Part shown: piece after piece, positions 32,898 through 43,042 of the stretch
Layout: every line of letters begins with the position of its first letter
Position numbering within the stretch: the first letter of the stretch is position 1
Assembly (NCBI RefSeq): GCF_001729745.1
Contig: NZ_CP017186.1
Span: 3,038,001 to 3,102,000, forward strand
Direction of reading: 5' to 3'
Source of the DNA: Enterobacter hormaechei subsp. hoffmannii
GTDB taxonomy: Bacteria; Pseudomonadota; Gammaproteobacteria; Enterobacterales; Enterobacteriaceae
DNA: 64,000 nucleotides
Notes under the pieces: generated by a model
The model's input: the letters and a program-made list of their open reading frames with translations, nothing else
The model's database searches: none
Told to the model about the DNA's origin: nothing
Position numbers and translations under genes: made by a program

Positions 32898-33497
32898 ATG
32901 AGTCAGAGTCATTTCTTTGCCCACCTCTCCCGCCTGAAACTCATCAACCGCTGGCCGCTGATGCGCAACGTGCGCACTGAAAATGTGTCTGAGCACAGTT
33001 TGCAGGTTGCTATGGTCGCTCATGCGCTGGCCGCGATTAAAAACCGCAAATTCAACGGGCAGGTTAATGCCGAACGTATCGCCCTGCTGGCGTTGTACCA
33101 CGATGCATCGGAAGTGCTGACCGGGGATCTGCCTACGCCGGTGAAATATTTCAACTCGCAGATTGCCCAGGAATATAAGGCCATTGAGAAGATTGCCCAG
33201 CAGAAGCTGATCGATATGGTGCCTGATGAGCTGCGTGATATCTTCGGGCCGCTGATCGACGAGCATCAGTATACGGAAGAGGAGAAATCCCTGGTTAAGC
33301 AGGCCGATGCGCTGTGCGCCTACCTGAAATGTCTGGAAGAGTTATCCGCGGGGAATAACGAGTTCCTGCTGGCGAAAACGCGCCTGGAGAAAACGCTCGA
33401 CTCCCGCCGTAGCGAAGAGATGGATTACTTTATGCAGGTGTTTGTGCCGAGCTTCCATTTGTCGCTGGATGAGATCAGTCAGGATTCACCGCTGTAG
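32898..33497 (+). CDS. yfbR: 5'-deoxynucleotidase YfbR
   Basis: YfbR is an HD-domain phosphohydrolase that dephosphorylates deoxyribonucleoside 5'-monophosphates and takes part in dUMP supply and nucleotide balance. The 199-residue protein has the metal ligands H33 (ENVSEHSLQ), H68 and D69 (ALYHDASE), and a later aspartate near residue 137 (KQADALCAY). A TAAGGTAACCT ribosome site precedes the ATG. The last ten codons ([10 protein letters not shown] and stop) are repeated, in a divergent form, 199 bp downstream. Confidence 0.96.
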   Translation: MSQSHFFAHLSRLKLINRWPLMRNVRTENVSEHSLQVAMVAHALAAIKNRKFNGQVNAERIALLALYHDASEVLTGDLPTPVKYFNSQIAQEYKAIEKIAQQKLIDMVPDELRDIFGPLIDEHQYTEEEKSLVKQADALCAYLKCLEELSAGNNEFLLAKTRLEKTLDSRRSEEMDYFMQVFVPSFHLSLDEISQDSPL

Positions 33498-33503
33498 TTT
33501 TTC

Positions 33504-33572
33504 GCCCAGCGGCGCTGCGCTTGCAGGGCCTACGGATCACGTAGGCCGGGTAAGGCGTAGCCGTCACCCGGC
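33504..33572. repeat. BIME in copy 1 of the yfbR-yfbS duplication
   Basis: Opposed REP palindromes (GCCCAGCGGCGCTGCGC and GTAGGCCGGGTAAGGCG...CACCCGGC) lie directly after yfbR. Confidence 0.8.
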
Positions 33573-33659
33573 AATGTTCTCAGAACGGGAATAACACCGG
33601 AATCAGCACCACGCATACCAGCATCACCAGCACGGTGAACGGCACGCCAATTTCACGAA
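33573..33659 (-). pseudogene. Duplicated 3' end of yfbS (fragment)
   Basis: On the minus strand this encodes the last residues of YfbS again. The first part reads DFVKL with codons GAC TTC GTG AAA TTG, against GAT TTT GTA AAG CTG in the intact gene. A one-base deletion then breaks the frame. The rest, down to the duplicated stop, is identical in sequence to the true yfbS end. It has no start and is not a gene. Confidence 0.8.
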
Positions 33660-33696
33660 GTCGCTGGATGAGATTAGCAAGGATTCGCCGCTGTAG
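33660..33696 (+). pseudogene. Duplicated 3' end of yfbR (fragment)
   Basis: This repeats the last codons of yfbR, reading LDEISKDSPL and stop where the intact gene reads [10 protein letters not shown]. Of the four codon changes three are silent, which points to a related allele rather than random decay. Confidence 0.8.
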
Positions 33697-33702
33697 TTTT
33701 TC

Positions 33703-33771
33703 GCCCAGCGGCGCTGCGCTTGCAGGGCCTACGAATCACGTAGGCCGGGTAAGGCGTAGCCGCCACCCGGC
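33703..33771. repeat. BIME in copy 2 of the yfbR-yfbS duplication
   Basis: This is the same pair of REP palindromes as at 33504-33572, with a few base changes. It lies directly after the true end of yfbS. Confidence 0.8.
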
Positions 33772-33778
33772 GATGTTC

Positions 33779-35611
33779 TCAGAACGGGAATAACACCGGA
33801 ATCAGCACCACGCATACCAGCATCACCAGCACGGTGAACGGCACGCCCAGCTTTACAAAATCGCTGAATCGATAGTTTCCCGGCCCCAGCACCAGGGTAT
33901 TGACCGGGGAAGATACCGGCGTCATAAATGCCGCGGACGCCGCCATCGCTACCACCATCGCAAACGGATAGGGCGAAACGCCCATCGATTTTGCCATCGC
34001 CAGCGCAATAGGCGCCATCAGCACCGCCGTTGCGGTATTGGAGATGAACAAACCAATGGTGGCGCACATGACGAACAGGCAAACCATCATCAGGTACGGA
34101 CCATATCCCCCGCCCGCGTCCATTAAGCCTTTTACGATCAAATCCACCCCGCCGGTTTTCTGTAGCGCCAGGGTGAAGGGCATCATCCCAACGATGAGAA
34201 TGATGCTTGGCCAGTGAATCGCTTTGTAAGCGCTTTCGGCGTCGATACAGCGGAATTTGCCCATTAACAGACAGGCGATTATCGCCGCCACCGGGTTAGG
34301 GATCTCGTCCGTCAGCATCAACGCGACCATCAACACCAGGCAAAAAATCGCATGGGGCGCCTGACTGTGCGCCGGTGACGCGTCGCTCTCTTCAATCGGC
34401 ATATTCAGCACCACAAAATCGCGGCCTTTCTGCCCGAGCTGGCTAATCAGTTTCCAGTTGCCGACCACGAGGAAGATATCCCCCAGCAGGATCGGCTCAT
34501 CCACCACCGCCCCTTCAAGGGCTACGCCATCGCGCTTCAGGCCCACCACGTTGAGACCATAGCGGGTACGAAAGCCGATTTCGCGCACGGTTTTGCCCAA
34601 TAACTCCGATTCCGGGATCAGCGACACCTCGGCCATTCCCACATCCAGCGCCCGGTCGGAGAAATACTCGCCGCGCAGCACCATCGGCTCCAGCAGCTGC
34701 TCGCTACAAAACTCTCGCAGATCCACGTCCGCGGTGGACATATCAATCAGCAGGACGTCACGCGCGCGAAACTCTGACACCCCATTCACGTTAACGATTA
34801 CCCGACGAAAACGACGCCAGCGCTCAACCCCGATGACGTTCGCGCCATAGCGTTCGCGTAGCTTAAGGTCGTCCAGCCGCTGGCCTATCATCGGCGAACC
34901 GGGGCGGATAGCCAGCCGACGGGCGCGCCCGGTCAGACGGTACTCTTTGATCAAATCGCGAAAAGTTCGCCGCTTCCAGCCCTCTTTGGCTTTGTCCTGC
35001 TTCTCCCCTTTCAGCGCGAAACGGGTCAACAGCATATAGATAATGCCCATCACCAGTACAACCAGCCCGATCGGCGTGACGCTGAAAAAGCTAAACCCCT
35101 CAAGCCCCTCACGGATCAGTTCGCTGTTCACGACGAGGTTCGGCGGGGTCGCGACCAGCGTCATCATGCCGCTGATGAGCCCGGCAAAGCTCAACGGCAT
35201 CATCAGCCGCGACGGGGAGATCTGCATCCTCATGCAGACGCTCAGCACAACCGGAATAAAGATGGCCACGACCCCCGTCGAGCTCATAAACGCACCCAGT
35301 CCGGCGACCGTCAGCATCAGGTAAATCAGCATTTTGGTTTCGCTGCTGCCCGCCACTTTAACCAGCCAAGACCCCATCATCGTCGCCACGCCGGTGCGTA
35401 CCAGCCCGTCGCCAATAATAAACAGGGCGGCAATCAAAATAACGTTGGGATCGCTAAACCCGGAAAAGGCTTCCGGCAGGGAAAGGGTACCGCTCAGAAC
35501 GAACGCGACAATCACAAACAGGGCGACGGCATCCATGCGCACCTTGCCCGTGGCAAAAAGAATGATGGCGATTAACAGCAGGCTCAGGACCCAAATCAGT
35601 TCACCGTTCAC
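33779..35611 (-). CDS. yfbS: YfbS, SLC13-type permease with two RCK_C domains
   Basis: The 610-residue inner-membrane protein has an N-terminal block of hydrophobic helices (about 1-200), a soluble middle part with two TrkA-C (RCK_C) domains (about 205-385, with [18 protein letters not shown] and [14 protein letters not shown]), and a second membrane block to the end. This layout is typical of divalent-anion:sodium symporter (SLC13/CitT-like) relatives. The transported ion is not known; sulfate or a dicarboxylate is possible from the family. It is convergent with yfbR. Its last 26 or so codons are partly duplicated downstream. Confidence 0.93.
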   Translation of the reverse strand: MNGELIWVLSLLLIAIILFATGKVRMDAVALFVIVAFVLSGTLSLPEAFSGFSDPNVILIAALFIIGDGLVRTGVATMMGSWLVKVAGSSETKMLIYLMLTVAGLGAFMSSTGVVAIFIPVVLSVCMRMQISPSRLMMPLSFAGLISGMMTLVATPPNLVVNSELIREGLEGFSFFSVTPIGLVVLVMGIIYMLLTRFALKGEKQDKAKEGWKRRTFRDLIKEYRLTGRARRLAIRPGSPMIGQRLDDLKLRERYGANVIGVERWRRFRRVIVNVNGVSEFRARDVLLIDMSTADVDLREFCSEQLLEPMVLRGEYFSDRALDVGMAEVSLIPESELLGKTVREIGFRTRYGLNVVGLKRDGVALEGAVVDEPILLGDIFLVVGNWKLISQLGQKGRDFVVLNMPIEESDASPAHSQAPHAIFCLVLMVALMLTDEIPNPVAAIIACLLMGKFRCIDAESAYKAIHWPSIILIVGMMPFTLALQKTGGVDLIVKGLMDAGGGYGPYLMMVCLFVMCATIGLFISNTATAVLMAPIALAMAKSMGVSPYPFAMVVAMAASAAFMTPVSSPVNTLVLGPGNYRFSDFVKLGVPFTVLVMLVCVVLIPVLFPF

Positions 35612-35650
35612 AACATGTCCTTGTCAGTGGAGGAGAAGCAATTCTGCCAT

Positions 35651-35675
35651 AAAAAAGCCCCGGTAATGCGGGGCT
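35651..35675 (-). terminator. Terminator downstream of hxpA
   Basis: On the minus strand AGCCCCG-CATTAC-CGGGGCT is followed by six T residues. It ends the hxpA transcript before yfbS. Confidence 0.88.
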
Positions 35676-35686
35676 ATATCATGGGA

Positions 35687-36352
35687 TTACATTTTTAGCG
35701 AGACGGTTACAACGCCGTCTGATGCCTTCGAGACGTCGATGGCGGTCAGAGTATTAAGCACAAAATCTGCCTCCTCCAGCCGGGGGGACCCCGCCGGGAC
35801 GTTAACGGCAATGACGTGGCTTCCGGCGTTCAGCCCGGCCAGCACGCCTGCCGCCGCGTCTTCCACCACCACGCACTCCGCTGGCGCAAGGCCGAGCAGT
35901 TCAGCGCCGAGCAGAAACGCATCCGGTTCGGGCTTGCCGCGCTTTACGCGCTCAGCGGTAATGAAGACGTCCGGCGTCGGTAAACCGGCCGCCTTATGGC
36001 GGGCATGCGCGACAGGAACCGAGCCGGAGGTGACGATAGCCCACGGGATCTGCGCTTCATTCAGATGCTCAAGCAATTCGCGCGCACCGGGCAGCGCGGT
36101 GATGCCCTCAGTGTCGGTAGCTTCAATCTGCTCCAGATATTTGAACTCCGCCTGAATCTCTTCCTCAGGACGTCCCGCCAGGAAGTGCCGCAATGAGGTA
36201 ATGGCCTGTTTGCCATGGATGAAATTCAGTACATCCTGATGGTCAATGCCGTGCCTGTCGGCCCAATGACACCAGGAACGCTCCACTACCGGCAGCGAAT
36301 CCACCAGCGTACCGTCCAGATCAAACAGAAAACCTTTACACTGCACACGCAC
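35687..36352 (-). CDS. hxpA: Hexitol/sugar phosphatase HxpA (HAD superfamily)
   Basis: HxpA (YfbT) is a HAD-superfamily phosphatase acting on small sugar phosphates in E. coli. The 221-residue protein has motif I FDLDGTLVDS with D11 and D13, motif II in AIVTSGS, and the KRGKPEPD and VVEDAAAGV motifs of subfamily IA. The cap domain lies at about 20-85. It starts 5 bp after the yfbU stop and probably shares its transcript. A clear terminator follows. Confidence 0.94.
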   Translation of the reverse strand: MRVQCKGFLFDLDGTLVDSLPVVERSWCHWADRHGIDHQDVLNFIHGKQAITSLRHFLAGRPEEEIQAEFKYLEQIEATDTEGITALPGARELLEHLNEAQIPWAIVTSGSVPVAHARHKAAGLPTPDVFITAERVKRGKPEPDAFLLGAELLGLAPAECVVVEDAAAGVLAGLNAGSHVIAVNVPAGSPRLEEADFVLNTLTAIDVSKASDGVVTVSLKM

Positions 36353-36357
36353 CTCCG

Positions 36358-36852
36358 TCAGGCATTAATGATTTGTTGAATTTCGTTGCTGCTTAAATGG
36401 TACTGACGCGGACAGGCGTGCCACGCGCTCAGCATACGTTGATACTTATCCCACATCGGGGTCTGGGCGTTGAAGCCGTGCGTACCCGCATCAAAATGAG
36501 TGTAGCGCCCTTCGGTGTTCACCATAAAGCGCACATAGCTCAGATAGCGCGCTTCTGTCGCGGCATCAAAGCCCAGGAACGTTACGCGGCGCTCATCAAT
36601 GGACTGCTGGTCTTTCAGATTGGTCCAGGACACATGCAGCGCATGGTACATCTCCATGATGTCGATAACGATACGGCAGGTTTCCTCTTTCAGTTCGCCA
36701 AATTCGCGATCCAGTTCGCGCATCTGCAAGCCAAAACCACGTTCAACAATGGTTTGCAGGCGGCTGTAGCGCGCAGCGTTATCGGGATCAAGCATAGTCA
36801 TCATCTTGTACTGGTTAGACAAAATCAGACGTTGAGCATGGGTCATTTCCAT
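36358..36852 (-). CDS. yfbU: YfbU family protein
   Basis: The 164-residue protein matches E. coli YfbU nearly throughout ([19 protein letters not shown]). It is soluble and largely helical, with no catalytic motif I can recognise; reports link E. coli YfbU to cell death after stress, but its molecular role is unclear. A longer frame begins 42 bp upstream. The start at 36852 fits the family and follows a CAGGAGTCG ribosome site. Confidence 0.93.
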   Translation of the reverse strand: MEMTHAQRLILSNQYKMMTMLDPDNAARYSRLQTIVERGFGLQMRELDREFGELKEETCRIVIDIMEMYHALHVSWTNLKDQQSIDERRVTFLGFDAATEARYLSYVRFMVNTEGRYTHFDAGTHGFNAQTPMWDKYQRMLSAWHACPRQYHLSSNEIQQIINA

Positions 36853-36944
36853 CTTTCGACTCCTGTAGCGCATTGCACTGTAAAAAAAAGACACGGTAAC
36901 TGATTGTTACTGTGCCTTCTTTTGGTCGTCGTTTCGATGATCAA

Positions 36945-37400
36945 TCACAAGTCATCGAGGAATGTTTTATCAAGCTGTTTAAACGCGCGCTTGAGGGTGT
37001 CCGCCAGCGCCTGATAATCCGGCTTGCCTTCAACCGGGGCGAGCGCCTGGCCGGCCTCCTCCAGTTTTCCACGCACTTCATAAAACCAGTGTAAAATAGA
37101 AGGCGGAAGTGGCGTGACGGAACGTTTACCTAACCACCACAATCCCTGCATCGGCAGGCTTAACGCAAAGAGCGCAGTCGCGACGGCAGGTCCAAGCTGT
37201 CCACCCAGCGCAATTTGCCAGCAAAGAGTAAAGACAGCGATCGGGGGCATAAAGCGAATCGCATAGCGCGTGGCGCGAATAGTGCGATTTTCAATAAACA
37301 TGGGCGCGAGGCGCTTTTCCATCGGCCATGTCTTTGCGTAATGCTGTCCCCGACGAAACAGACTAAAAAAGTTCACGGACGGGATTTCAGGTGTTGACAT
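36945..37400 (-). CDS. yfbV: YfbV, UPF0208 inner-membrane protein
   Basis: The 151-residue protein has two hydrophobic helices in its middle (about 45-95) and a charged C-terminal tail. This agrees with E. coli YfbV, a protein linked to insulation of the Ter macrodomain. It diverges from ackA over 335 bp. Downstream yfbU follows after 92 bp. Confidence 0.93.
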   Translation of the reverse strand: MSTPEIPSVNFFSLFRRGQHYAKTWPMEKRLAPMFIENRTIRATRYAIRFMPPIAVFTLCWQIALGGQLGPAVATALFALSLPMQGLWWLGKRSVTPLPPSILHWFYEVRGKLEEAGQALAPVEGKPDYQALADTLKRAFKQLDKTFLDDL

Positions 37401-37735
37401 GGCTGTACCTCAACTTCACATATAAAAATTAAAATTTTCGTGCAAAACCACAACAGGCTATGACAACGTTCAAAATATTTTGTCATCGCTACCCCGTATC
37501 GGGTATCCTGTGCCAGCCTGATAGGCCGTAGACGAGAAGCGTTAACTCGTCAAATTATCGCATATTATGCCATTGTCTGAAAAATGTTCAAAATGGCTTA
37601 AAATCATAGGTATTTCTTCCATCCTGCCAGAATGTTCGTTTGGCATGATGTTAATCATAAATGTCTGAGTCAGCATGCGTTACGCTTTAGACTCATTGAC
37701 GTTTTTTTAGCCACGTATCAATTATAGGTACTTCC
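37401..37735. promoter_or_regulatory. Divergent promoter region between yfbV and ackA
   Basis: This 335-bp AT-rich gap holds no gene. It must contain the ackA-pta promoters, which in E. coli lie some distance upstream, so a long ackA leader is expected. The bases just before ackA (AATTATAGGTACTTCC) contain its ribosome site. A possible FNR-like dyad is listed separately. Confidence 0.6.
37645..37658. promoter_or_regulatory. FNR-like dyad upstream of ackA
   Basis: ATGATGTTAATCAT matches 12 of 14 positions, including the spacer, of TTGAT-N4-ATCAA; the inner TGAT-N4-ATCA is exact. It lies 78 bp upstream of the ackA start codon. FNR control would suit an anaerobic acetate pathway, but one such match could arise by chance. 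Confidence 0.35.
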
Positions 37736-38938
37736 ATGTCGAGTAAGTTAGTACTGGTTCTGAACTGCGGTAGCTCTTCACTGAAATTCGCCATCATCGA
37801 TGCGCTCAACGGTGATGAGTACCTCTCTGGTTTGGCCGAATGTTTCCATCTGCCTGAAGCACGTATCAAGTGGAAGATGGACGGCAGCAAACAAGAAGCG
37901 GCTTTAGGTGCAGGCGCCGCTCACAGTGAAGCGCTGAACTTTATCGTTAACACTATTCTGGCACAAAAACCAGAACTGTCTGCTCAGCTGACTGCGATTG
38001 GTCACCGTATCGTCCACGGCGGCGAAAAATACACCAGCTCCGTGGTAATCGACGACTCTGTGATTCAGGGCATCAAAGACTCTGCGTCTTTCGCACCGCT
38101 GCATAACCCGGCTCACCTGATCGGTATCGCTGAAGCACTGAAATCCTTCCCGAATCTGAAAGATAAAAACGTGGCCGTGTTTGACACCGCGTTCCATCAG
38201 ACCATGCCGGAAGAGTCTTACCTCTATGCCCTGCCATACAGCCTGTACAAAGAGCACGGCGTACGTCGCTACGGCGCACACGGCACCAGCCACTTCTATG
38301 TGACTCAGGAAGCCGCAAAAGTACTGAACAAGCCGGTTGAAGAAGTCAACATCATCACCTGCCACCTGGGCAACGGTGGTTCTGTTTCTGCTATCCGCAA
38401 CGGTAAGTGTGTTGATACCTCTATGGGTCTGACCCCGCTGGAAGGTCTGGTGATGGGTACCCGTTCCGGTGATATCGACCCGGCGATCATCTTCCACCTG
38501 CACGACACCCTGGGCATGAGCGTTGACGACATCAACAAAATGCTGACCAAAGAGTCTGGCCTGCTGGGTCTGACCGAAGTCACCAGCGACTGCCGTTACG
38601 TTGAAGACAACTACGCAGAAAAAGCTGACGCTAAACGTGCAATGGACGTTTATTGCCACCGTCTGGCGAAGTACATCGGTTCTTACACCGCGCTGATGGA
38701 CGGTCGTCTGGACGCGGTTATCTTCACCGGCGGCATCGGTGAGAACGCGGCAATGGTACGTGAGCTGTCCCTGGGCAAACTGGGCGTACTGGGCTTCGAA
38801 GTCGATCACGAGCGTAACCTGGCTGCCCGCTTCGGCAAGTCTGGCTTCATCAACAAAGAAGGCACCCGCCCGGCTATCGTTATCCCAACTAACGAAGAGC
38901 TGGTCATCGCGCAAGACGCGTGCCGCCTGACTGCCTGA
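37736..38938 (+). CDS. ackA: Acetate kinase AckA
   Basis: AckA interconverts acetyl phosphate plus ADP and acetate plus ATP in the cytoplasm. The 400-residue protein has the family signatures [14 protein letters not shown] near the N-terminus, the central [17 protein letters not shown] and the nucleotide-site [14 protein letters not shown]. The codon choice is strongly biased, as expected for a highly expressed gene. pta follows after 75 bp and together they form the main overflow and acetate pathway. Confidence 0.98.
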   Translation: MSSKLVLVLNCGSSSLKFAIIDALNGDEYLSGLAECFHLPEARIKWKMDGSKQEAALGAGAAHSEALNFIVNTILAQKPELSAQLTAIGHRIVHGGEKYTSSVVIDDSVIQGIKDSASFAPLHNPAHLIGIAEALKSFPNLKDKNVAVFDTAFHQTMPEESYLYALPYSLYKEHGVRRYGAHGTSHFYVTQEAAKVLNKPVEEVNIITCHLGNGGSVSAIRNGKCVDTSMGLTPLEGLVMGTRSGDIDPAIIFHLHDTLGMSVDDINKMLTKESGLLGLTEVTSDCRYVEDNYAEKADAKRAMDVYCHRLAKYIGSYTALMDGRLDAVIFTGGIGENAAMVRELSLGKLGVLGFEVDHERNLAARFGKSGFINKEGTRPAIVIPTNEELVIAQDACRLTA

Positions 38939-38943
38939 TTCCA

Positions 38944-38966
38944 CACCGCCAGCAATGCTGGCGGTG
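38944..38966 (+). terminator. Hairpin between ackA and pta (possible attenuator)
   Basis: CACCGCCAGC-AAT-GCTGGCGGTG is a perfect 10-bp stem, followed by CTGTTTTG. The U run is short and broken, so it may reduce transcription into pta or protect the ackA message rather than stop all transcripts. Confidence 0.6.
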
Positions 38967-39013
38967 CTGTTTTGTAGCCCGCCCAACGCGGCGGTAACGA
39001 AAGAGGATAAACC

Positions 39014-41155
39014 GTGTCCCGTACTATTATGCTGATCCCTACCGGAACCAGCGTCGGCCTGACCAGCGTCAGCCTCGGCGTGATCCGCGCTATGGAACGC
39101 AAAGGCGTTCGTCTGAGCGTCTTTAAGCCTATCGCCCAGCCACGTGCCGGTGGCGATGCGCCAGACCAGACCACCTCCATCGTTCGTAAGAACTCCAATC
39201 TGCCAGCGGCTGAACCGCTGAAGATGAGCCACGTTGAATCTCTGCTCTCCAGCAACCAGAAAGACGTGCTGATGGAAGAGATCATCGCCAACTACCACGC
39301 AAACGCGCAGGACGCTGAAGTGGTGCTGGTTGAAGGCCTGGTCCCGACCCGTAAACACCAGTTTGCCCAGTCTCTGAACTTTGAAATCGCGAAAACCCTG
39401 AACGCAGAGATCGTTTTCGTGATGTCTCAGGGCACGGACACCCCAGAGCAGCTGAAAGAGCGTATCGAACTGACGCGCAGCAGCTTCGGCGGTGCGAAAA
39501 ACACCAGCATCACCGGCGTGATTGTTAACAAGCTGAACGCACCGGTTGATGAGCAGGGCCGTACGCGTCCTGACCTGTCCGAAATCTTCGACGACTCTTC
39601 CAAAGCGAAAGTCATCAAAGTTGACCCGGCTAAGCTGCAGGATTCCAGCCCACTGCCGGTGCTGGGTGCGGTGCCATGGAGCTTCGATCTGATTGCCACC
39701 CGTGCAATCGATATGGCGCGTCACCTGAATGCCACCATCGTTAACGAAGGCGATATCAACACCCGCCGCGTGAAGTCCGTGACCTTCTGCGCGCGCAGCA
39801 TTCCGCACATGCTGGAACACTTCCGCGCAGGTTCCCTGCTGGTGACCTCTGCTGACCGTCCAGACGTGCTGGTTGCAGCGTGCCTGGCTGCGATGAACGG
39901 CGTGGAAATCGGTGCGATCCTGCTGACCGGTGCCTACGAGATGGACCCGCGCGTCAGCAAGCTGTGCGAACGTGCGTTCGCCACTGGCCTGCCAGTATTC
40001 ATGGTGAACACCAACACCTGGCAGACCTCCCTGAGCCTGCAAAGCTTCAACCTCGAAGTGCCGGTTGATGACCACGAGCGTATCGAGAAAGTTCAGGAAT
40101 ACGTTGCGGGCTACATCAACGCAGACTGGATCGAATCCCTGACGGCGACGTCCGAGCGCAGCCGTCGTCTGTCTCCTCCAGCCTTCCGTTACCAGCTGAC
40201 CGAGCTGGCGCGTAAAGCGGGCAAACGCGTGGTTCTGCCAGAAGGTGACGAACCACGTACCGTTAAAGCGGCGGCCATCTGTGCAGAGCGCGGTATCGCG
40301 ACCTGTGTGCTGCTGGGTAACCCGGATGAGATCAACCGCGTTGCGGCGTCTCAGGGCGTTGAGCTGGGCGCTGGCATTGAGATCGTTGACCCGGAAGTGG
40401 TTCGCGAAAGCTACGTTGCCCGCCTGGTTGAGCTGCGTAAGAACAAGGGCATGACCGAAGCCGTTGCGCGCGAGCAGCTGGAAGACAACGTCGTGCTGGG
40501 TACGCTGATGCTGGAGCAGGACGAAGTTGACGGCCTGGTTTCCGGTGCGGTTCACACCACCGCGAACACTATCCGTCCACCGTTGCAGCTGATCAAAACC
40601 GCACCGGGCAGCTCTCTGGTCTCCTCCGTGTTCTTCATGCTGCTGCCTGAACAGGTTTACGTTTATGGCGACTGCGCGATCAACCCGGACCCAACCGCAG
40701 AGCAGCTGGCAGAAATCGCTATCCAGTCTGCGGACTCCGCGACTGCCTTCGGCATCGAACCGCGCGTAGCGATGCTCTCCTACTCCACCGGTACTTCTGG
40801 TGCAGGCAGCGACGTAGAGAAAGTCCGTGAAGCAACCCGCATTGCGCAGGAAAAACGTCCGGATCTGATGATCGACGGCCCGCTCCAGTACGATGCCGCA
40901 GTAATGGCTGACGTTGCGAAATCTAAAGCGCCTAACTCGCCGGTTGCAGGTCGCGCTACCGTGTTCATCTTCCCGGATCTGAACACCGGTAACACCACCT
41001 ATAAAGCGGTACAGCGTTCAGCAGACCTGATCTCCATCGGGCCAATGCTGCAAGGTATGCGCAAGCCTGTGAACGACCTGTCTCGTGGTGCGCTGGTTGA
41101 CGATATCGTCTACACCATCGCGCTGACGGCGATTCAGTCTTCGCAGCAGCAGTAA
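39014..41155 (+). CDS. pta: Phosphate acetyltransferase Pta (long form)
   Basis: Pta converts acetyl-CoA and phosphate to acetyl phosphate, which AckA then uses. The 713-residue protein is the long enterobacterial form: an N-terminal P-loop-like (BioD-type) domain starting [14 protein letters not shown], a middle DRTGG domain (about 220-330), and the C-terminal catalytic PTA_PTB domain (about 390-710, with [18 protein letters not shown]). The start is GTG at 39014 with an upstream AAGAGGAT ribosome site. A BIME and a strong terminator follow. Confidence 0.98.
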   Translation: MSRTIMLIPTGTSVGLTSVSLGVIRAMERKGVRLSVFKPIAQPRAGGDAPDQTTSIVRKNSNLPAAEPLKMSHVESLLSSNQKDVLMEEIIANYHANAQDAEVVLVEGLVPTRKHQFAQSLNFEIAKTLNAEIVFVMSQGTDTPEQLKERIELTRSSFGGAKNTSITGVIVNKLNAPVDEQGRTRPDLSEIFDDSSKAKVIKVDPAKLQDSSPLPVLGAVPWSFDLIATRAIDMARHLNATIVNEGDINTRRVKSVTFCARSIPHMLEHFRAGSLLVTSADRPDVLVAACLAAMNGVEIGAILLTGAYEMDPRVSKLCERAFATGLPVFMVNTNTWQTSLSLQSFNLEVPVDDHERIEKVQEYVAGYINADWIESLTATSERSRRLSPPAFRYQLTELARKAGKRVVLPEGDEPRTVKAAAICAERGIATCVLLGNPDEINRVAASQGVELGAGIEIVDPEVVRESYVARLVELRKNKGMTEAVAREQLEDNVVLGTLMLEQDEVDGLVSGAVHTTANTIRPPLQLIKTAPGSSLVSSVFFMLLPEQVYVYGDCAINPDPTAEQLAEIAIQSADSATAFGIEPRVAMLSYSTGTSGAGSDVEKVREATRIAQEKRPDLMIDGPLQYDAAVMADVAKSKAPNSPVAGRATVFIFPDLNTGNTTYKAVQRSADLISIGPMLQGMRKPVNDLSRGALVDDIVYTIALTAIQSSQQQ

Positions 41156-41163
41156 GCTAAAAA

Positions 41164-41230
41164 GCCCGGTGGCGCTAGCGCTTACCGGGCCCAGGGTTTT
41201 GTAGGCCGGATAAGCGAAGCGCCATCCGGC
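41164..41230. repeat. BIME downstream of pta
   Basis: Opposed REP palindromes GCCCGGTGGCGC...CCGGGC and GTAGGCCGGATAAGCGAAGC...CCGGC lie between pta and the terminator. Confidence 0.85.
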
Positions 41231-41265
41231 AAAAAAAGGCGACCATTCAACGGTCGCCTTTTTTA
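41231..41265. terminator. Terminator between pta and the transketolase/PTS operon
   Basis: AAAAAAAGGCGACC-ATTCAAC-GGTCGCCTTTTTTATT forms a strong stem with T runs on both strands. It can end pta on the plus strand and the convergent PTS/transketolase operon on the minus strand. Confidence 0.92.
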
Positions 41266-42219
41266 TTACAGCAACTCTCGTGCCGCCGACACAATGTCAT
41301 GTGCCGTCAGGCCATACTCCTTCTGCAGGAAGTCCTGCGTGCCTACCTGACCGTAACGCTCCTTCACCCCAACCCGCCGCATCGGCACCGGACAGGTTTC
41401 CACCAGCACTTCCGCCACCGCCGACCCCAGCCCGTTGTGAATGCTGTGGTTTTCACAGGTCACAATACGCCTGGTTTTCTCGGCATAATTTTTCACCAGC
41501 ATCCGATCGATGGGCTTCAGGGTAAACATGTCGATGACCGCTGCGCTTACCCCCTCCTGCTCCAGCTGGCGCGCCGCCTCCAGCGCTTCCGCCACCATAA
41601 TGCCGTTAGCAATCAGGGTAATATCGGTTCCCTCGCGCAGCACGTTGCCCTTGCCGATGGTGAAGGTTGACCCCGGGGCATAGACGCTCGGCGCCTGTTT
41701 ACGGATGGTCCGCACCCAGTAGAAGCCTTCCAGGTCGATAAGCTGACGCAGCACATCTTCGAACATCACCGCATCGGTCACCTCCAGCACTACTGAATGC
41801 GCCAGACCGCGCACGATGCCCATATCCTCAAACGACATATGCGTCCCGCCGTTGTGGCAGGCCGTCACGCCCGCATCCGAGGCAATCACCTTCACATTAT
41901 TGCGCTGGTAGTCCAGGGACATAAACAGCTGGTCGAAGCAGCGACGGCTGGCAAAGGCGGTAAAGGTATGGACGAACGGCTTACGTCCGGTGAGCGACAG
42001 CCCGGCGGCCGTCCCAATCACGTTGGCCTCCATAATGCCGCAGTTGATGACGTGCTGTGGATAATCACGCGCTACGCCGTCCATCGCCATCGAGCTCATC
42101 AGATCCGCTTCGAGCGCAATAATCTCGCTCCCGGCCTCAATCTGTTTTGCCACAAAACCCGCATAGACCTTACGCATCTCAACCGAATCTTTCTGTCCTG
42201 TCGGTGCAACCTTAATCAT
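41266..42219 (-). CDS. Transketolase C-terminal-type subunit (split transketolase, uncharacterised)
   Basis: The 317-residue protein covers the pyrimidine-binding and C-terminal domains of a transketolase. The conserved catalytic glutamate that activates thiamin diphosphate is E64 in INCGIMEANVIG. The matching N-terminal half is the upstream gene, whose end overlaps this start by 8 bp, so the two chains should form one enzyme. Split transketolases move two-carbon ketol units between sugar phosphates. In this operon it probably handles the sugar phosphate made by the linked PTS. It is the last gene of the operon. The exact substrate cannot be read from sequence. Confidence 0.87.
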   Translation of the reverse strand: MIKVAPTGQKDSVEMRKVYAGFVAKQIEAGSEIIALEADLMSSMAMDGVARDYPQHVINCGIMEANVIGTAAGLSLTGRKPFVHTFTAFASRRCFDQLFMSLDYQRNNVKVIASDAGVTACHNGGTHMSFEDMGIVRGLAHSVVLEVTDAVMFEDVLRQLIDLEGFYWVRTIRKQAPSVYAPGSTFTIGKGNVLREGTDITLIANGIMVAEALEAARQLEQEGVSAAVIDMFTLKPIDRMLVKNYAEKTRRIVTCENHSIHNGLGSAVAEVLVETCPVPMRRVGVKERYGQVGTQDFLQKEYGLTAHDIVSAARELL

Positions 42220-43042
42220 GTGAAGCCTCCAGTTGGCGAATCGTCTCGTTGAGCGCTGCTTTGCTCTCCTCAGTTAATCGCAGGTGATGCGAGTTGCTGA
42301 GCTGTTCCAGGTATGGCACCCCTTGCCCTTTGATGCTGTCGAGGATCACCACCCGCGGACGCGCATCGGCCGCAGGGATCGGTACGGTCACCTCCAGCAG
42401 CGCCGGAATGTCATCCCCCTTCACCGTCACCACGTCAAAACCAAAGGCGCGGAATTTGCCTTCCAGATCGAAGGCGCTGATGATTTCGTCCAGCTCGCCG
42501 TCGAGCTGCTGTTTGTTCCAGTCCACGAACACCGTCAGATTGTTCAGTCGATGGTGAGCAATAAACTGGAAGGCTTCCCAGCACTGCCCTTCGTTCAGCT
42601 CCCCGTCGCCAACGATGCAAAACACCCGGTTTGGCCTTTCTGCCAGCTTGTGCGACAGCGCCATGCCGCCTGCAATGGAGATCCCCTGACCCAGCGATCC
42701 GGTGGTGGCATCCACGCCGCGTGTTTTCAGGCGATCCGGGTGGCTTGGCAGACGCGTTCCGTTCTGGTTTAGCGTGCTCAGCTCTTCAATCGGGAAGTAG
42801 CCCTTAATCGCCAGCGTGCTGTACAGCGCCGGGCCCGCATGTCCCTTCGACAGCACAAAGTAATCGCGCTCTGGCCAGTCCGGATCGGCCGGGTCAATTT
42901 TCATTACCGCGCCGTACAGAACGGCCAGTGTTTCAACGACTGACATGCTGCCGCCGTAGTGACCAAAACCCAGCTGCGTCAGGGATTTCAGCGTCTCAAG
43001 GCGGATCTGACGCGCCAGTTCGGTTATTTCATTTTCATTCAT
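42212..43042 (-). CDS. Transketolase N-terminal-type subunit (split transketolase, uncharacterised)
   Basis: The 276-residue protein matches the N-terminal thiamin-diphosphate-binding domain of transketolase. The diphosphate motif runs from GDGELNEG at 145-152 to N176 (VDWNKQQ). The histidine-containing GFGHYGGSMSVVE near residue 28 and the KGHAGPALY segment match the active site of the family. It overlaps the partner subunit by 8 bp and the IIC gene by 4 bp (ATGA), so the chains are made in step. AptA/AptB-type split transketolases of apiose use are one known parallel. Confidence 0.87.
   Translation of the reverse strand: MNENEITELARQIRLETLKSLTQLGFGHYGGSMSVVETLAVLYGAVMKIDPADPDWPERDYFVLSKGHAGPALYSTLAIKGYFPIEELSTLNQNGTRLPSHPDRLKTRGVDATTGSLGQGISIAGGMALSHKLAERPNRVFCIVGDGELNEGQCWEAFQFIAHHRLNNLTVFVDWNKQQLDGELDEIISAFDLEGKFRAFGFDVVTVKGDDIPALLEVTVPIPAADARPRVVILDSIKGQGVPYLEQLSNSHHLRLTEESKAALNETIRQLEASHD

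Larger units (their letters stand above)
33461..33858. repeat. 199-bp tandem duplication spanning the yfbR/yfbS 3' ends and a BIME
   Basis: Copy 1 starts at 33461 and copy 2 at 33660, both with GTCGCTGGATGAGAT. Each copy holds the end of yfbR, a BIME, and the end of convergent yfbS read in reverse. The middle parts are nearly identical, with about seven scattered differences. The outer parts, next to the internal junction, differ mostly at third codon positions. Only the yfbR tail of copy 1 and the yfbS tail of copy 2 belong to complete genes. Confidence 0.93.

Noticed and set aside
37904-40555. An 883-codon open frame on the minus strand, opposite ackA and pta
   Set aside because: It is antisense to two highly conserved genes with strong codon bias, which often leaves a long open frame on the opposite strand. 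The predicted protein is low in recognisable structure, spans two unrelated genes and has no sensible ribosome site.
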